NCBI RefSeq assembly: GCF_000012565.1
Contig: NC_007354.1
Span: forward strand, 620,001 to 684,000
Length of the DNA stretch: 64,000 bases
Reading direction: 5' to 3'
Source of the DNA: Ehrlichia canis str. Jake
GTDB taxonomy: Bacteria > Pseudomonadota > Alphaproteobacteria > Rickettsiales > Anaplasmataceae
The notes below the pieces were generated by a model that ran no database searches, was not told the DNA's origin, and saw only the letters and a list, made by a program, of their open reading frames with translations. Shown here one piece after another: positions 10,695 through 20,404 of this stretch; within the stretch, counting starts at the first letter, position 1; each line of letters starts with the position of its first letter. Made by a program: the position numbers and the translations under genes.

Positions 10695-11876
10695 ATGTCT
10701 GATCAAGTCAAAATCACGCCAATGACTTTAAATTTTGGTCCTCAGCATCCTGCAGCTCATGGTGTGATGCGTTTAGTTTTAGAAATGGGTGGAGAAGTTA
10801 TAGAAAGAATAGATCCACATATTGGGTTATTACATAGAGGAACTGAAAAATTAATAGAGTATAAAACATATTTGCAAGCTTTACCATATTTTGATCGTCT
10901 TGATTACGTATCTCCAATGGCTCAAGAACATGCCTATTCTTTATGTGTAGAAAAATTATTAAAATGTGAAATACCAATTAGAGCAAAATACTTACGTGTT
11001 ATTTTTTGTGAATTGACTAGAATATTAAATCATCTGTTAAATATATCAAGTCAAGCACTAGATATAGGCGCTATGACTCCATTGTTATGGATGTTTGAAG
11101 AAAGAGAAAAAATTTTAGGTTTTTATGAAAGAGCATCAGGTGCAAGATTTCATTCTGCATATATTCGCCCAGGTGGTGTAGCAGCTGATGTACCGAGTGA
11201 TTTGATTGATGATATATTTAAATTTGTTAGTACATTTTCTAAATTTATGGATGATATAGATGATCTATTAACTGAAAATAGAATTTGGAAACAACGTAAT
11301 GTTGATATTGGTGTTGTGTCGAAAAAACAGGCTCTGGATTGGGGGTTTTCTGGTCCAATGTTAAGAGCATGTGGTATTCCTTGGGACCTACGTAAAAGTC
11401 AACCTTATGAAATATATGAAGATTTAGAATTCGAGATTCCTGTTGGAGAAAATGGGGATTGCTATGATCGTTATCTTGTAAGAATGGCAGAGATTAGACA
11501 ATCAATAAAACTACTTGAACAATGTTTGGATCGTTTACCAGATGGTCCTGTAAAGACAGATGATAGAAAAATTGCTCCACCAAAAAGATCAGAGATGAAG
11601 GAATCTATGGAGGCGTTGATACATCATTTTAAATTGTATTCAGAAGGTTATAGTGTACCAGTAGGTGAGACGTATATGGCTGTTGAAGCTCCGAAAGGTG
11701 AGTTTGGTGTATATATAGTGTCTGATGGAACAAATAAACCATATCGGTGTAGAATTAGAGCTCCTGGGTTTGCTCATTTACAAGCAATAGATATTATAGC
11801 AAAAGGTCATATGTTGGCTGATTTAACAGCTATAATTGGGTCTTTAGATATAGTATTTGGAGAAATAGATAGGTAA
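10695..11876 (+). CDS. nuoD: NADH-quinone oxidoreductase subunit D
   Basis: The 49-kDa-type subunit of complex I that lines the quinone cavity in the peripheral arm. It has 393 residues, the usual length for stand-alone NuoD (not fused to NuoC). Typical blocks include [18 protein letters not shown] near the N-terminus, the quinone-cavity HRGTEKLIE segment, [11 protein letters not shown], and a C-terminal [20 protein letters not shown] ending IVFGEIDR. Start ATG 10695 gives the expected N-terminus [10 protein letters not shown]. It is followed by nuoE after 6 bp. nuoB and nuoC are not in the window, so the nuo genes are split by an accessory region. Confidence 0.95.
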   Translation: MSDQVKITPMTLNFGPQHPAAHGVMRLVLEMGGEVIERIDPHIGLLHRGTEKLIEYKTYLQALPYFDRLDYVSPMAQEHAYSLCVEKLLKCEIPIRAKYLRVIFCELTRILNHLLNISSQALDIGAMTPLLWMFEEREKILGFYERASGARFHSAYIRPGGVAADVPSDLIDDIFKFVSTFSKFMDDIDDLLTENRIWKQRNVDIGVVSKKQALDWGFSGPMLRACGIPWDLRKSQPYEIYEDLEFEIPVGENGDCYDRYLVRMAEIRQSIKLLEQCLDRLPDGPVKTDDRKIAPPKRSEMKESMEALIHHFKLYSEGYSVPVGETYMAVEAPKGEFGVYIVSDGTNKPYRCRIRAPGFAHLQAIDIIAKGHMLADLTAIIGSLDIVFGEIDR

Positions 11877-11882
11877 TAAATA

Positions 11883-12425
11883 ATGTCTAGTACACAAAAA
11901 AATAGTAATACAAATTATATTGGAGAATTTAAATTTAGTAAGGAAAATCTAAAACATGCAAAAGATACAATTAATAAATATCCTCAAGATAGAAAATCTA
12001 GTGCTGTAATGGCTTTATTGCATATAGCACAAAAACAGTGTGGTGGTTTTATTCCATCTTCTGCTATAAATTATATAGCGGATTTTTTAGGTATGCAGCT
12101 GATACATGTATATGAAGTAGCAAAGTTTTACTCCATGTATAATTTGTCTGTTACTGGTAAATATTTAGTTCAAGTGTGTAGAACAACTCCTTGTTGGTTA
12201 TGTGGTAGTGATGATGTTTTAAAGTCATGCAAGGAATTGCTTAATATAGGTATTGGTGAGACAACAAGTGATAACTTATTTACTTTGAAGGAAGTGGAAT
12301 GTTTAGGTGCATGCGTTAATGCTCCTGTTGTGCAGATCAATGATGATTATTATGAAAAATTAACTCCTGATAAAATGAAAGATATACTATTGGAAATACA
12401 GAAAAAAGAAAATTTAACATCTTGA
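11883..12425 (+). CDS. nuoE: NADH-quinone oxidoreductase subunit E
   Basis: The 24-kDa-type subunit of complex I with a thioredoxin-like 2Fe-2S domain. It is 180 residues long. The cluster ligands are visible as C99 and C104 (QVCRTTPCWLCG) and C140 and C144 (CLGACVNAP). The N-terminal helical domain ends in the conserved VYEVAKFYSMY segment. It is transcribed directly after nuoD. The C-terminus is short and lacks the extended tail seen in some alphaproteobacteria. Confidence 0.95.
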   Translation: MSSTQKNSNTNYIGEFKFSKENLKHAKDTINKYPQDRKSSAVMALLHIAQKQCGGFIPSSAINYIADFLGMQLIHVYEVAKFYSMYNLSVTGKYLVQVCRTTPCWLCGSDDVLKSCKELLNIGIGETTSDNLFTLKEVECLGACVNAPVVQINDDYYEKLTPDKMKDILLEIQKKENLTS

Positions 12426-13319
12426 CTGTGTTCTAATTGTTCTTAGTATGTTTTACTTTTAATATATAGTAAATCATCCATTTTTAAACAAATATTTTAT
12501 TAGTAAAAATGTAATTGTTTTTATACTAATGTTTTAGCAAATATTGTATTGAAATGTTACTGTTAGTGCGAGATAACTGTCTGTAAATATTTTTTATTTT
12601 CTTTCTTAGAAAACAAATCAGTATACATGAGTTAAGGAAATGATATTGAAAATGTTGACTGTATTTTATTGTATGTTAAGCTTTTTTATTATAAAGAAAG
12701 CTCGTAATATTGTTAAGCAATATTAACAAATTTTATAAGTTATATTAATGATTTAGAATAAATCCATAAAGTTATGGTAATATAGTGGAGCTAATATGTC
12801 TGTATATTAAGAGTAATATTCTTGAGAGTGCCTGTAATAATTTGCAAAAGATTAGTAAGTCTTTTTTAAAGAATGGTATTAAAGAAGGCATGTTGCTAAT
12901 TTTGGTATTATGCAATTTTTAATTGTAAGTTTTTCTATTATAGTTGTGCTAATTCTGAAGTGGAAAGTGTGAAAAATTTCTATATTTTTTATTTCAATAA
13001 TTTATATGTTCATGTCTTAATAAAAGCTGCACTAATGTCATGAGAATAAAATAACTTTGCGTTAAAGGATTGATCGTTAAAGTAAGATAAATTTAAATTG
13101 TAGATATCAATCAAGTTAGTTACAATATGGTTGAGAGTTATTGAAATGACGTGTGTTGCATTATTATCCTATATTGCATGTATTATGAATGGCTCATATT
13201 ATATAGTAATTTAAATAATGAAATAATATACATATTAACGCATATAAAATTACTGCTTGTGATGATTTGACATGTATTAATTTTGTATATATATCACTAA
13301 TAAATTCATTGGGTTTATT
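12426..13319. other. AT-rich gap after nuoE with small hairpins
   Basis: About 890 bp without a gene. Two dyads lie at 12679-12702 (AGCTTT... with ...AAAGCT, one bulge) and 12706-12724 (AATATTG-TTAAG-CAATATT, seven perfect pairs). Neither is followed by a U-run, so a terminator role is uncertain. Confidence 0.4.
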
Positions 13320-13618
13320 TTCAGGTACTAATAATGTATATGTATCCAACAATTATCACTTTCGTTACTACATATTACTTTTTGTATCTTGCTATCAGGG
13401 TTTTTACTGAATCTTGGCAGCAATGCCTTTAACAAAAACATAGAATCTCCTATTGGATTACGAGAATTCTTATTTATAATTATCCATATGTAATTGTAAT
13501 GCATTATCTTTTTCAGTATTACCTATGCAATAACACCTCTTATATAGAATTCCTTCTTCCTTTGATATACTTGAAAATAATTCATTATTACTTGCTCTTC
13601 TAGTGTATTACCTAACAT
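13320..13618 (-). pseudogene. Decayed CIGNT-family paralogue (minus strand)
   Basis: Read on the minus strand from ATG 13618 it begins MLGNTLEEQ. It shifts frame to EEGILYKRCYCIGNTEKDNA, hits a stop, and shifts again to INKNSRNPIGDSMFLLKALL before decaying. The last block is nearly identical in protein and DNA to the plus-strand remnant around 9070-9135, including INKNSRNPIG and SMFLLKALLP. So these two copies shared a recent ancestor but lie inverted about 4.3 kb apart. The 3' half of the gene is missing or unrecognisable. At least two frameshifts are present. Confidence 0.8.
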
Positions 13619-14079
13619 ACCTAGCATATGAATACTCTGATTTAATTCTTATGATAAATAGTAAGTCTTGATAAGAAGAATCAGAAATAGTTATCTAATT
13701 TTGGCTATGTAAACAATAATTTATTGTTATATGATAATTAGATATTTTAATTAATATTTTTATGTTTAAAATCAAATAGCTTATTACTCTCCTGGATTAA
13801 TATGTAATATTGTTAAGTTCCGATACCTTTTTAGTTAAGATAATGCTGTTAAAGGAGAAATGTATGACTCTTTTTATTTGTGCTAGCGTAGTAGACGTCA
13901 AAATCTAGTTTGCAATTTTCTGATAAATCCCTCTTATATCTGATTATTCTTCAAATATATCACATTTATGTAGTGTTTTAATATAAGAGAAAGTAGTTTA
14001 TTATTGTTACTGGTTGTGTTGTATTTAATGTGTTACTGATGAATTTTGTTATTTGCTTTATTCATAAATATATAGTAAA

Positions 14080-14400
14080 GCTTTATACTTTTTTACCTTT
14101 TAGTAGATTATCTTCTAGAAATTGATATAAAAAAATGCAATTTGTGACCACTAAGTGTAATATTTTGTTGCTTTTTTGTGAATTTTTTTTAATTGTTCTT
14201 GTCTACTAACCAGAATACTTCTATATTAGCAGTAAGTCTATTAACTGAGAACTCTTTTTCCTTTTAGTAATAATTAGAAAAGGATACATAAGATTTTTTG
14301 TATACTACCTTGTACATAGATAATACTGAAAGTCTAATATAATATACTGTATTGCCAATACAAACAGGATTATGTATTATAAAATCCATGTATTAAATAT
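14080..14400 (-). pseudogene. Third decayed CIGNT-family remnant (minus strand)
   Basis: On the minus strand, PVCIGNTVYYIRLS is encoded around 14330-14375. A stop codon follows, then LTANIEVFWLVDKNN around 14195-14245, which aligns with the SIAANLYCLVKKD block of the intact copy at 16510. A degenerate stretch near 13860-13960 may continue it (LSENCKLDFD). Frames are interrupted and no start is left. The boundaries are estimates. Confidence 0.65.
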
Positions 14401-14632
14401 TTGTACATAAAGCACGCTTGTACTGTCCTCGATCTTGCAACAAATATATTTTACTATTAAGTATATTATATATGAAATCATATGTTAATTAGTAGTCATG
14501 ATATATCACTAGATCTTATGTATGAATTTATATAAATAAATATTAGTTAATATTTTATAGTTTATTTATAGAGTATTTTACACATCCTATTTATGTTTAT
14601 AACAGTGAAAAATGTATAATCATATTTACAAC

Positions 14633-15505
14633 TTAATATATCATTACTGATGGTTCTTCTTGTATAGTACTTAAACTAGGTTTGACTAATAATAATCTTC
14701 CATATCTTTGTCTTTTTCTTGATTTTTTTAAAGTTTTTAACTTACTTATTGTTGAATGATCATCAGATTCTTGTTGCTCTGTAATTATACTTGGTGAAGT
14801 TTTTGTACTAACTGTTGTTACAACATCATCAGATTTGTATTCGTGAGGGTTTCTTATTATGGTATTTGAATTTTTTGTGCTACTTATTGTTGAAGTTTTA
14901 TCTGATATTAGATTATTTTGTGAAATACATTTCATATTATTTAGTAATTTAGAAATAATGCTATGTTGTTTATGTATGATTCTAAATTCAGGATAGTTTT
15001 TAGGTGCAGAAGCTATTCGTGAGAAATTTGTTAAAGCAGTTTCTTCATCAAAATATTTTACAAAATCATCTGTATACAACATTGTATATATAATGCTACC
15101 GTATTCAGATGGAACTACAACAGCACCAGGTTTATCATTATTTAATACATCTTCAATAAATTGCTGAAGCTTATTTCTTTTTACAAAAATATAAAGCTTT
15201 GCACTTATACTTTCTTCTTTTAAATCATTTTGTGAAAGGTTTATAAGATTAATCTTTTTTAATTGCATGTTTAATTGCATTATTGTTTTTAAAGGATAGC
15301 GTGTATTTAGTGAAAATACTGAATTTCCGTTTGGTGTTATTTTTTTGTTACTGTTATAAGTTTTTAAAACATGTATTTCTAATGTATCATTGTTTTCTGG
15401 TGTATTGCCTATACAATAACATTCACTATAAATAAAGGAAAAATTGTCTCCTTTGATACATAAGTAATCATTTACTATTTTTGAAATATATATACTTTGT
15501 TGCAT
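14633..15505 (-). CDS. CIGNT-family paralogue, 290 residues
   Basis: Unknown function. It starts at ATG 15505 (MQQSIYISKIVNDYL). The signature CYCIGNT is at 29-35, followed by PNGNSVFSLNTRYP (equivalent to PIGNSLFLLKARFP in the 16510 gene) and AKLYIFVKRNKLQQF. After about residue 170 the conserved domain gives way to a Ser/Thr/Asn-rich linker with repeated STISS/STISK-like motifs and a basic cluster (KSRKRQRYGR) near the C-terminus. There is no signal peptide or transmembrane segment. It is one of four minus-strand family genes in a row (14633-18556), separated by 100-185 bp each. A secreted or nucleic-acid-binding role is possible but unproven. Confidence 0.75.
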   Translation of the reverse strand: MQQSIYISKIVNDYLCIKGDNFSFIYSECYCIGNTPENNDTLEIHVLKTYNSNKKITPNGNSVFSLNTRYPLKTIMQLNMQLKKINLINLSQNDLKEESISAKLYIFVKRNKLQQFIEDVLNNDKPGAVVVPSEYGSIIYTMLYTDDFVKYFDEETALTNFSRIASAPKNYPEFRIIHKQHSIISKLLNNMKCISQNNLISDKTSTISSTKNSNTIIRNPHEYKSDDVVTTVSTKTSPSIITEQQESDDHSTISKLKTLKKSRKRQRYGRLLLVKPSLSTIQEEPSVMIY

Positions 15506-15650
15506 AATAAATATATAATAATTAATTCATTTTAATTAAATAATAAATAAAATTAACAACATTACAATAAAAATTTTAATGTTTTTATGTTTTAAATTAA
15601 TTATTATATAAAAGAAAATTAATTAATATTAATAATAAAGGGTATATACT

Positions 15651-16406
15651 TTATTTACTATTATTTTGAAAACTATTAATGCTTTCTATTGTTACATTTA
15701 CAAAAGATAATAATGATGAAATACTATTATGTTCAGTTGATGAATCTGTTGATGAAATTGACGTATTAGTAATATTATCTTCTGGTTTTGGTAATGTAAC
15801 TTGTTCTGCATCGTTTTCTTGTAGTAAACTTTCTTGTGATTGTACTCTGGTAATGTTTTGTTTTGAAGTGAAGGGTGGACAGCAGGAACAACAAGAATTT
15901 TTTTCTTCTATTTCGTGGATAATAAACTCAGCATCTGGTAAAATGCTGCATAATATTTCATATTCATTAAGTTTAAGATGAGAATCTATTTCTAATTTTG
16001 CAAATATAACTTCTGTGTATTTAAAAATATTATCAACAAATTTTGGTACTTTATTTTGTACAGTATCATATATTTCATTAGTAAAACTTTGTATATGTGA
16101 AGCATCTACTAGGCAATATAAATTAGCATCTAGTGATTCTGATTGTGATATTATATAAATGTTTCTTAAATATGGATCATTTTTTACTATGCTAGATGGT
16201 ATTGTCACTTCCAGTAAAAACAAAGACTTAGCATGTGGTTGAACTATTGGTTGTAAATTACTATCTTTTGAAATATGTATTTTTAATTTATTATTAATGA
16301 TATCTGTACTACCGATACAAGTAGCACTTTTTATATTGATAGTGGTGTATTTCACATACTCACATAATAAGCTATTAGAAGCTATTACTTCTTGTGGTAC
16401 AAGCAT
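15651..16406 (-). CDS. CIGNT-family paralogue with Cys cluster
   Basis: Unknown function, 251 residues, starting MLVPQEVIASNS at 16406. The signature is CIGST at 30-34, with Ser in place of Asn. It continues with KLKIHIS, SLFLLEVTIP and ANLYCLV at about 94-100, the same order of blocks as in the neighbours. After the domain is a compact cysteine cluster CCSCCPP (172-178), which could bind metal or be lipidated if exported. The tail is rich in Ser/Thr/Asp (STDSSTEHNSISS). It is closest to the 16510 gene (shared IVKNDxxLRxIY). No membrane segment or signal peptide. Confidence 0.75.
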   Translation of the reverse strand: MLVPQEVIASNSLLCEYVKYTTINIKSATCIGSTDIINNKLKIHISKDSNLQPIVQPHAKSLFLLEVTIPSSIVKNDPYLRNIYIISQSESLDANLYCLVDASHIQSFTNEIYDTVQNKVPKFVDNIFKYTEVIFAKLEIDSHLKLNEYEILCSILPDAEFIIHEIEEKNSCCSCCPPFTSKQNITRVQSQESLLQENDAEQVTLPKPEDNITNTSISSTDSSTEHNSISSLLSFVNVTIESINSFQNNSK

Positions 16407-16509
16407 ATGTAATAGAAAATTATTTTGGTAAATTCTTGTATATCAGTTATTTTATACAAAACAAAAATGTATCTCTGGTTATTAAGATAAGTTATTTTTT
16501 ATAGTCATA

Positions 16510-17061
16510 TTAAGTTAATAAATTACTATTTTCTTCTTCTATAGTATCTAATTTACCTATTCTCATTCTTGATTTAGGTATTGATAATGTAGTGTTTTGC
16601 TCTTGTTCTACAATAAAATCTGCATCTAATTGTGCAATGTTTTGTAAAGCAAAATGTTCATTATATTGACTTTTAGGATTGCTGTCTATAGTTAAATTAG
16701 CAAATACTATATTGCCATAATTAATAAAATAATTAATGTATTTTTGTTCTTTATTTAGTATCTTTTCTTTTAATATATTGAATTCTGCAAGAGCATCTTT
16801 TTTTACTAGACAGTATAAATTAGCAGCAATGGAAAGTTCTTCTTTTTCTTTGTTTGATAGTGCATATATTGAGCGTAAATGACTATCATTTTTTACTAAG
16901 CCAGATGGAAACCTAGCTTTTAATAAGAATAGAGAATTACCTATTGGTTGAACTTGTGTCCTGTTATGTCTTTTGTTACTAACATGTACTTGCAATCTAT
17001 TAGTACTTTCTACAGTATTACCTATACAATATATATTTGGATCAATTTTAACTTTGGACAC
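16510..17061 (-). CDS. CIGNT-family paralogue, N-terminus possibly frameshifted
   Basis: Unknown function. From GTG 17061 it encodes 183 residues: signature YCIGNT at 11-16, LQVHVSNKR, PIGNSLFLLKARFP, AANLYCLVKKD and ALQNIAQLDADFIV. This is the clearest example of the family core. It has the shortest tail (about 20 residues). The start is doubtful. In another frame ATG 17126 reads MLNLHQGELVLAIKHYV, which looks like the N-termini of the relatives, and runs into a stop near 17070. A single-base shift around 17070-17085 would join both parts into a protein of about 204 residues. The gene may thus be recently broken, or may use the GTG. Confidence 0.65.
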   Translation of the reverse strand: MSKVKIDPNIYCIGNTVESTNRLQVHVSNKRHNRTQVQPIGNSLFLLKARFPSGLVKNDSHLRSIYALSNKEKEELSIAANLYCLVKKDALAEFNILKEKILNKEQKYINYFINYGNIVFANLTIDSNPKSQYNEHFALQNIAQLDADFIVEQEQNTTLSIPKSRMRIGKLDTIEEENSNLLT

Positions 17062-17245
17062 AATATCTAACTTCTTACATAATGTTTTATAGCTAAAACT
17101 AATTCTCCTTGATGCAGGTTAAGCATATACTTTTTATTTATATCAAAATACAGTTTTCATCGCATTTATAATAAAACTATTATTTTATTAAATATTAGTC
17201 AATAAACTGTACAAATTTTTCTATATTACTTGTTAAATAGTATAT

Positions 17246-18556
17246 TTATGATGCATGATGCTGCCTTCTGGTAAATTTACTTGTAAAAGAACTTTTGAAA
17301 TCTGAGGATGGTGATCCTGAGCTACTTGATTCAGTAGGTGAAGATGAGTGGGAAGAAGAAGATCCACTAGTACTTGGTGAAGAAGATAAACTTGAGCTTG
17401 GTGATGATCTACTATCTATAAATTCTACATTTGTTAAACCTCCAAAACATTCTAAAGCTTCTTTCTCATCTGATAAATCCAGATTCTTGTTATTTTGATG
17501 TTTTGTATAGAAATGTACATATTTGACATTGCAAAAATTGAAAGGACATTGTGAATTCAAAAAATAAGATGATAATGAAGTAGTAGTACAAGTTTCTAAA
17601 AACTTACTAGTATTATTACCATCTACAAAACAGTAAACTATAGCTTTACGTTTCCTTTGTTTTGGCGTTTTTGGTGGAAAAGCACAATTAACTCTTGAAT
17701 TTTCTGATAAATATTTGTTTGATAATCTACAATTTACTATAAATAAGGAATCTCCTTTTACTTCTACTTTAAGTGATTTATCTCTGTTACATGAAACATA
17801 CATTTTTCCACTTACTGGATCAGTATTACCTATACATTTTGTACTTTTCACATTAATATCATTAGGTGTTATTGTTTGTACCATATTAGCTAATTCTTGA
17901 TAATCTTTTTTCTTTTCTTCATCATAATAAGATAACATTCTTTCAACGCATGAAACAGGTCTTAATTTAAGTTTACTTAGTGCCTCTTGTAATGCTTTCT
18001 CTTCTTGTTTTGCTTCTCTAACTTCTGCTTTTTTTTGTTCTTCTATTTCACTTTCTGTTGGTACTGATGCTGTTGGTTGTTTCTTACCTCTTTTTTCTAT
18101 TTTTTTCCCTACTGTTCCTGATGTTACCTTTGGTCTTGCTCCTGCTTTTTCGTAAAGTTTAGTTTGAGTATAATGTTGTTCTCTTTGTTCTTGATAAATT
18201 TTTTCAGTACTCAGTTCTTGCACTTGTTGTAATTGTGAAATGTCTATTTCTGCATATTTTTCTTCTTTCTTTTCTAATGATTCTTGAGTAGTTAATGCTT
18301 TCTCTTGTTCTTGGTTGCCATCATAACATTCTATTTTTACATCTGCTAGTGTTTGAGGAATTTCCTCTGTACTAAGTTCTTGTATTGTTTGTAGTTGCGT
18401 GGTTTCTATTTGTGTGAGTCCTTCTTCTTTTTTTAATGATCTCTTTTTACTTTTTTCTAATAATTCTTTATTAACTCTTTCTTTATTTTTTTCTTGATTT
18501 TCATCAAACTCTTTACCAGCTCCTCCTAGCACTTTTTGTTTTAATACGGACCACAT
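17246..18556 (-). CDS. Large CIGNT-family protein with N-terminal repeats and Ser-rich tail
   Basis: Unknown function, 436 residues. The first 200 residues are highly charged (Lys/Glu/Gln-rich, coiled-coil-like) and contain a repeated unit: residues about 50-68 (QLQTIQELSTEEIPQ core) and about 104-122 (QLQQVQELSTEKIYQ core). The family domain follows, with CIGNT at 241-245, DSLFIVNCRLS and AIVYCFV. The last 55 residues (from about 382) are dominated by Ser with Pro, Thr and Gly, ending in a basic KFTRRQHHAS. No signal peptide is visible. The charged repeats and Ser/Thr bias resemble features described for Ehrlichia secreted repeat proteins, so a type IV or type I substrate is conceivable; this is inference. 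It is the first gene of the four-gene minus-strand set. Confidence 0.75.
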   Translation of the reverse strand: MWSVLKQKVLGGAGKEFDENQEKNKERVNKELLEKSKKRSLKKEEGLTQIETTQLQTIQELSTEEIPQTLADVKIECYDGNQEQEKALTTQESLEKKEEKYAEIDISQLQQVQELSTEKIYQEQREQHYTQTKLYEKAGARPKVTSGTVGKKIEKRGKKQPTASVPTESEIEEQKKAEVREAKQEEKALQEALSKLKLRPVSCVERMLSYYDEEKKKDYQELANMVQTITPNDINVKSTKCIGNTDPVSGKMYVSCNRDKSLKVEVKGDSLFIVNCRLSNKYLSENSRVNCAFPPKTPKQRKRKAIVYCFVDGNNTSKFLETCTTTSLSSYFLNSQCPFNFCNVKYVHFYTKHQNNKNLDLSDEKEALECFGGLTNVEFIDSRSSPSSSLSSSPSTSGSSSSHSSSPTESSSSGSPSSDFKSSFTSKFTRRQHHAS

Positions 18557-18994
18557 TTTATATAACCATTAACAAAACACATAAGTATTATATTAGTAAT
18601 TATGATATTGTAAACTTTAAATAATATTTTATCATAGAAGTAATTTTATTAATCCTAAGATAGTATTTTTAATTTAATAGAAATTATTGAATACAACAAT
18701 TAATATACTGAAATTTCAGTTACATATTACTTTAGTACTGTTGTATTGCACAATATATTCTTTAATATAGCTTATTACTTAAATAAGCTTTTTTGGAATG
18801 TATTATCTTATGAAAGTTCCTATTGAATTACAAAGTTACAATAGTAATACGGATTTAATCAGTAAAATCAATAAATTGTTTTTATAATTATTGAATAAAA
18901 ATTTCTATATTATACTTATCTTATCATTATTAATTAAACTATTTTATTATATAACTACGATAACTTGCTATTAATTGATTTTACGTTGTAAAAA
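18557..18994. other. Gap between gltX and the CIGNT-family set
   Basis: 438 bp, very AT-rich. It carries the upstream region of the 436-residue gene and the 3' flank of gltX (both minus strand). No gene, tRNA or clear terminator is seen. Confidence 0.4.
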
Positions 18995-20404
18995 TTATAT
19001 TACATCCAATGCATACTTGATGCGTTGTAGACACTCTTTGTGTTGAAGGTTAATCATGATTTCAATAATACTAGGAGCATTCATTCTGCCTGTAATGGAT
19101 GCACGTAAACAGTGGTAGACAATGCTAATTTTTACTTCTAAATTACATGATATATCTTTAATTATTGACATTAATATATTGTGATTCCAATCTTTTTCTG
19201 AGATTTTAGATAGATTATCATATAAAATAGAAAATATATGTTTGTAATCTTTTATAACAGTAATTGATTCTTGATCAATTGAAATTGGAATATCTTCAAC
19301 ATAAAATAGGGATTCTTTTGCTAAATTTACCAAATTTTTTGTTCTTTTCTTTAGCTCACTTAATCCTTTTAATAGATAACCTTTTTTTACATCAGTTATT
19401 ATATGTCCTGTTTTTTCTTCTATAATTGGAATTATCATATTCAAAATTGTTTCATTATCAGTTATATTGATGTAATGATTATTTAAAAATTCTAGTTTTT
19501 TACTATCTAATCTTGATGGAGACTGTCCAATACCTTCAATAGAAAACCATCTTATTGCTTGATCTATAGTAATAACTTCATCATTTTCATGACTCCATCC
19601 CATTCTTAGTAGATAATTGAATATGGCTTCTGGTAATATGCCTGAGTTTTTATATTCATGTATACCAATTGCTTGATGTCTTTTAGATAACTTATTTCCA
19701 TTTTCATCATGTATCAGTGGAATATGGGCAAATTTAGGTGGATCCCATTCTAATGCATTGTATATCAATAATTGACGTGCTGTATTTGTTAAGTGATCTG
19801 TTCCTCTAATAATATGACTAATGTTCATGTCATGATCGTCAACAACTACTGATAAAAGATAGGTAGGAGTATTATCTGAACGTAATAAAATCATATCATC
19901 TAATTGTGAGTTATTGACTGTAATATTACCATATACTTCATCATCAAATGATGTTACACCATCTGTAGGGCTTTTTAATCTAACAACTCTCGTAATGTTA
20001 CTATTAGGTGCACTTTTATTTTTCCATATGCAATTATGTTTATAATATAAACCTTTTTTAGCAGATTCTTCTTTTTCTTTATTTATTTCTTCTTCAGAAC
20101 AATAACAGTAATATGCTTTATTATTTAACATTAATTGATTTGCAATTTCAACGTGTCTAGATATATTTTCAGATTGCAATACTGCTTTTCCATCATAATG
20201 GATTTTTAACCAAGACATTGCGTTAATAATAGAATCTATAAGTTCTTGAGATGATCTTTTTTTATCAGTATCTTCAATGCGTAATAGAAATTTACCATTA
20301 TTATGCTTAGCGTACAACCAGTTAAATAATGCAGTTCTTGCTCCTCCTAAATGTAAATGTCCGGTTGGGGAAGGAGCAAATCGAGTTATTACATCATGTG
20401 ACAT
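18995..20404 (-). CDS. gltX: Glutamyl-tRNA synthetase
   Basis: Class I aminoacyl-tRNA synthetase charging tRNA with glutamate. It has 469 residues, typical of bacterial GluRS. The HIGH-like motif is HLHLG at 16-20 within APSPTGHLHLGGARTALFNW, and the KMSKS-like motif is KLSKR at 238-242. The C-terminal anticodon-binding domain is helical and shorter than in E. coli. The region after residue 100 has Cys residues (YCYCSEEE) at the place of the zinc-binding insertion. Rickettsiales commonly carry two gltX copies, one of which makes Glu-tRNA(Gln) for the amidotransferase route. Which copy this is cannot be told here. Confidence 0.93.
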   Translation of the reverse strand: MSHDVITRFAPSPTGHLHLGGARTALFNWLYAKHNNGKFLLRIEDTDKKRSSQELIDSIINAMSWLKIHYDGKAVLQSENISRHVEIANQLMLNNKAYYCYCSEEEINKEKEESAKKGLYYKHNCIWKNKSAPNSNITRVVRLKSPTDGVTSFDDEVYGNITVNNSQLDDMILLRSDNTPTYLLSVVVDDHDMNISHIIRGTDHLTNTARQLLIYNALEWDPPKFAHIPLIHDENGNKLSKRHQAIGIHEYKNSGILPEAIFNYLLRMGWSHENDEVITIDQAIRWFSIEGIGQSPSRLDSKKLEFLNNHYINITDNETILNMIIPIIEEKTGHIITDVKKGYLLKGLSELKKRTKNLVNLAKESLFYVEDIPISIDQESITVIKDYKHIFSILYDNLSKISEKDWNHNILMSIIKDISCNLEVKISIVYHCLRASITGRMNAPSIIEIMINLQHKECLQRIKYALDVI

